A stretch of 22,720 nucleotides of DNA from a virus. A program made the translations under genes and the position numbers. Numbering within the stretch: position 1 is the stretch's first letter; each line of letters begins with the position of its first letter. The stretch lies in the IMG/VR virus record IMGVR_UViG_3300050016_000065, positions 1-22,720 of that record, one strand, 5' to 3'. The notes under the pieces were generated by a model that worked only from the letters and a program-made list of their open reading frames with translations, searched no databases and had not been told where the DNA came from. Shown piece by piece: positions 20,999-22,720 of the stretch.

Positions 20999-21961
20999 AT
21001 GGCCGACCCTACCCTCGGCTATACGTCGGTGCCTGGAGGACCCTCACTCTCGCCCCAGGTGCAGCCAGGCGCCGCGCAGCAGCCAGGCGCCGTGCCTCCT
21101 CCGGCCGGTGGCTCCAGCGGGTACACCTTCCAGATTCCGCCAGGCTTCGACCCGAGCAATCCGGTCGATAAGCTCGTCCTCGATCAATTTCAAGACGGAA
21201 TCAATAAGGGATTGACCGATCCGGGTTCGCAGCCCACGGCGGCGAACATGCAGTACTGGCAGAGCCAGATCAACAATACGGGCGGAGGGACAGCGGGCAA
21301 TCTCGGCTATTGGACCAATCGCATGGCGTCCGGGCAAGGCGGAGGGGGCGCCAGTGGCGGCGGTAACGGCGGGGGAGGTTCCTCGAGCGCGAACGGATTC
21401 AGCTTCGACCCGAATTCACTCGCCAGCAATCCGACGCTCCAGTTCATCACCCAGCAGGGCGAGGACGCCATCGGCGCGAACAAAGCCGCGATGGGCACGG
21501 TCCAAGGGACGGGGACTCAAAAGGATCTCATCAACTACGCGCAGTCGGCCGCGGCGCAGTTCGAGCCCATCGCGTATCAGCAGGCGAACCAGACGTTCCA
21601 GACGAACTTCGGCGACCTGAATACGCTGGCGGCGCCAGGGTTGCCGGCGACGAATTCGGCGGCGAACTACACGACCGGAGGCGCGACTGATCAGGCCACC
21701 GGACAAATCAATTCGGCGAATTCATGGATCAACGGCGTGAACAACACGGCCAACACGCTCACGAACTATAACGCGGGCGTCTACAATCAGTTCAATCCGA
21801 ATCCGAATTCGACGAATAGTGGATTTCAGAATGGCCCCTCAAGCACCAGCACTGATCTCACAACGGTCGCGCCTGGCGCGCCTGGCAACCAAGGCCAGAG
21901 CCCTGGCGGTGGGTGGCACCTCGATCCGTCGAGTGGGCAATACATCTACGGGAACGGCTAA
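20999..21961 (+). CDS. Putative ejection (internal virion) protein
   Basis: Starts directly after the previous TAG; ends in a TAATG overlap. The 320-aa protein has an N-terminal Gln/Pro/Gly-rich part (GYTFQIPPGFDPSNPVDKLV), a Gly-rich linker (GQGGGGASGGGNGGGGSS) and a helical core. The core contains LASNPTLQFITQQGEDAIGA, KAAMGTVQGTGTQKDLINYA and FEPIAYQQANQTFQTNFG. That motif (EG..AI..SAAA.G...SG ... YGQ) is seen in phage DNA-transfer proteins. The C-terminal third is Asn/Gly/Thr-rich. Part of a likely gp7/gp20/gp16-type set. No transglycosylase motif is seen. Confidence 0.5.
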   Translation: MADPTLGYTSVPGGPSLSPQVQPGAAQQPGAVPPPAGGSSGYTFQIPPGFDPSNPVDKLVLDQFQDGINKGLTDPGSQPTAANMQYWQSQINNTGGGTAGNLGYWTNRMASGQGGGGASGGGNGGGGSSSANGFSFDPNSLASNPTLQFITQQGEDAIGANKAAMGTVQGTGTQKDLINYAQSAAAQFEPIAYQQANQTFQTNFGDLNTLAAPGLPATNSAANYTTGGATDQATGQINSANSWINGVNNTANTLTNYNAGVYNQFNPNPNSTNSGFQNGPSSTSTDLTTVAPGAPGNQGQSPGGGWHLDPSSGQYIYGNG

Positions 21962-22720
21962 TGGCGCTCGGACCAGTCCCCGCTCCGCTGCTGCCGAAGC
22001 CAGAGGATGCCCTCACGGCTGGGCTGCAAGCGGCGCAGCTCGGAGAGGCTCAGGCGAACCTCGGGACGGCTCAGGCTGCCGCAACGCAGCGTATCCAGCA
22101 AGCGAAAGACACGGCCGCGATCAATGCGGCGTTCGCGCAGGCCCAAGGCGACCCGGATCAGACGCAAGCGCTCTTGAATCAATCAGGCTCGGCGACCGCT
22201 GCGGCAATGTGGCAAGACAACGTGAACAAGCAGCGGACGCAACTCGCCGCGCAGCACGAGGCCTCACTCAAGGCGCAGGAGGCGGGCATCGGCATCGTCT
22301 CTCAGCTCGCCAGCACGCTCGGACCGAACTCGACGCCGCAGCAATATGCCGGCGCGAAGATGGCGATGTCCGGGGTGATGGGGCCGCAAGGGAAGCCGTT
22401 TCTCGATGCCGTGATGCCTGACAATCCAGACCCGTCCGACATTCCTGGCATTCTGACGAAGATTCAGGGCATCACCCAGACGGCCCAGCAGCATGTGGAT
22501 CAGACGCGGCAGGCGATGACGGACTTGCTCGGCGAGAACAAGCAGGCTGGCGTGGCTCGCCTCCTCTCACTTCAGCCCGATCTGCAATCTCGCGGCGCGA
22601 TGCTCCAGACGCTCCACGAGCGCTATGGGTCAACGATTGACCCGATTCTTCAGTCCTTCGTGCCACTCATCACACAGGGCGCAGCACCGGCTGACATCAT
22701 GAAAGCCGGAGGGATTGAGC
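21961..22720 (+). CDS. Putative large internal virion (ejection) protein, 3' truncated by window
   Basis: ATG 21961 overlaps the previous TAA. The frame stays open to the last base, giving 253 residues of a longer protein. It starts MALGPVPAPLLPKPEDALTA and is Gln- and Ala-rich, mostly helical (QAAATQRIQQAKDTAAINAA, then DNVNKQRTQLAAQHEASLKA). Such long helical proteins follow gp7-like genes in P22-like clusters and act as ejection proteins. The segment LLSLQPDLQSRGAMLQTLHE fits the same type. The rest of the gene must lie beyond the window, so size and any enzyme domain are unknown. Confidence 0.55.
   Translation, partial: MALGPVPAPLLPKPEDALTAGLQAAQLGEAQANLGTAQAAATQRIQQAKDTAAINAAFAQAQGDPDQTQALLNQSGSATAAAMWQDNVNKQRTQLAAQHEASLKAQEAGIGIVSQLASTLGPNSTPQQYAGAKMAMSGVMGPQGKPFLDAVMPDNPDPSDIPGILTKIQGITQTAQQHVDQTRQAMTDLLGENKQAGVARLLSLQPDLQSRGAMLQTLHERYGSTIDPILQSFVPLITQGAAPADIMKAGGIE

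Overview
The window is the virion-assembly half of a tailed-phage (or prophage) genome, with the architecture of a P22-like podovirus. In order on the + strand it carries a small terminase-type protein, the large terminase, small accessory proteins, a 769-aa P22-type portal, a scaffold-like protein, a P22-type coat protein, head-decoration and spike-base-like proteins, a gp4-like head-tail adaptor, a gp10-like packaged-DNA stabilisation protein, virion or tail accessory proteins, and three putative ejection (internal virion) proteins, the last cut off by the window end. The DNA is GC-rich with strong G/C preference at third codon positions. Gene spacing is phage-like: many ATGA, GTGA or TAATG overlaps and very few gaps over 40 nt. 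There is no integrase, repressor, replication or lysis gene here, so lifestyle and host cannot be read. A Sec-type signal peptide on one gene suggests a bacterial host with conventional export.

Layout. 1-616: the end of a rightward gene, a rho-independent terminator (282-336), a short leftward gene for a lysine/glutamate-rich peptide, and a 10-bp inverted repeat upstream of it. 617-2325: packaging genes. 2326-3891: a possible promoter with a palindromic operator, a one-helix membrane peptide and a glycosyltransferase, which together look like an accessory insertion between terminase and portal. 3915-5723: seven small genes of unknown function. Three consecutive ones (4393, 4958, 5256) share an aromatic-Ser-Phe-basic motif near the C-terminus. 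5724-10397: portal, scaffold and coat. 10407-11706: capsid decoration or spike-base type proteins. 11710-13623: head completion (gp4-like, gp10-like). 13665-19480: accessory virion region. 19477-20561: GNAT acetyltransferase and a 2OG-Fe(II) oxygenase-like protein. 20558-end: ejection proteins.

The most unusual part is 12475-18215. The gp10-like gene is short and lacks the usual C-terminal domain. A domain that looks like that missing C-terminus occurs 3.4-4.5 kb downstream, fused to a seven-unit W-P-x-P-R/L-R-T-W repeat protein. Between the two halves lie a 478-aa secreted protein with a clear signal peptide, one member of a pair of diverged paralogues (15101 and 18806), and small cysteine-pair (zinc-ribbon-like) proteins. 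This looks like a split stabilisation/tail gene with an accessory cassette built into it.

Functional calls rest on recognising motifs and gene order by eye. No database search was run.
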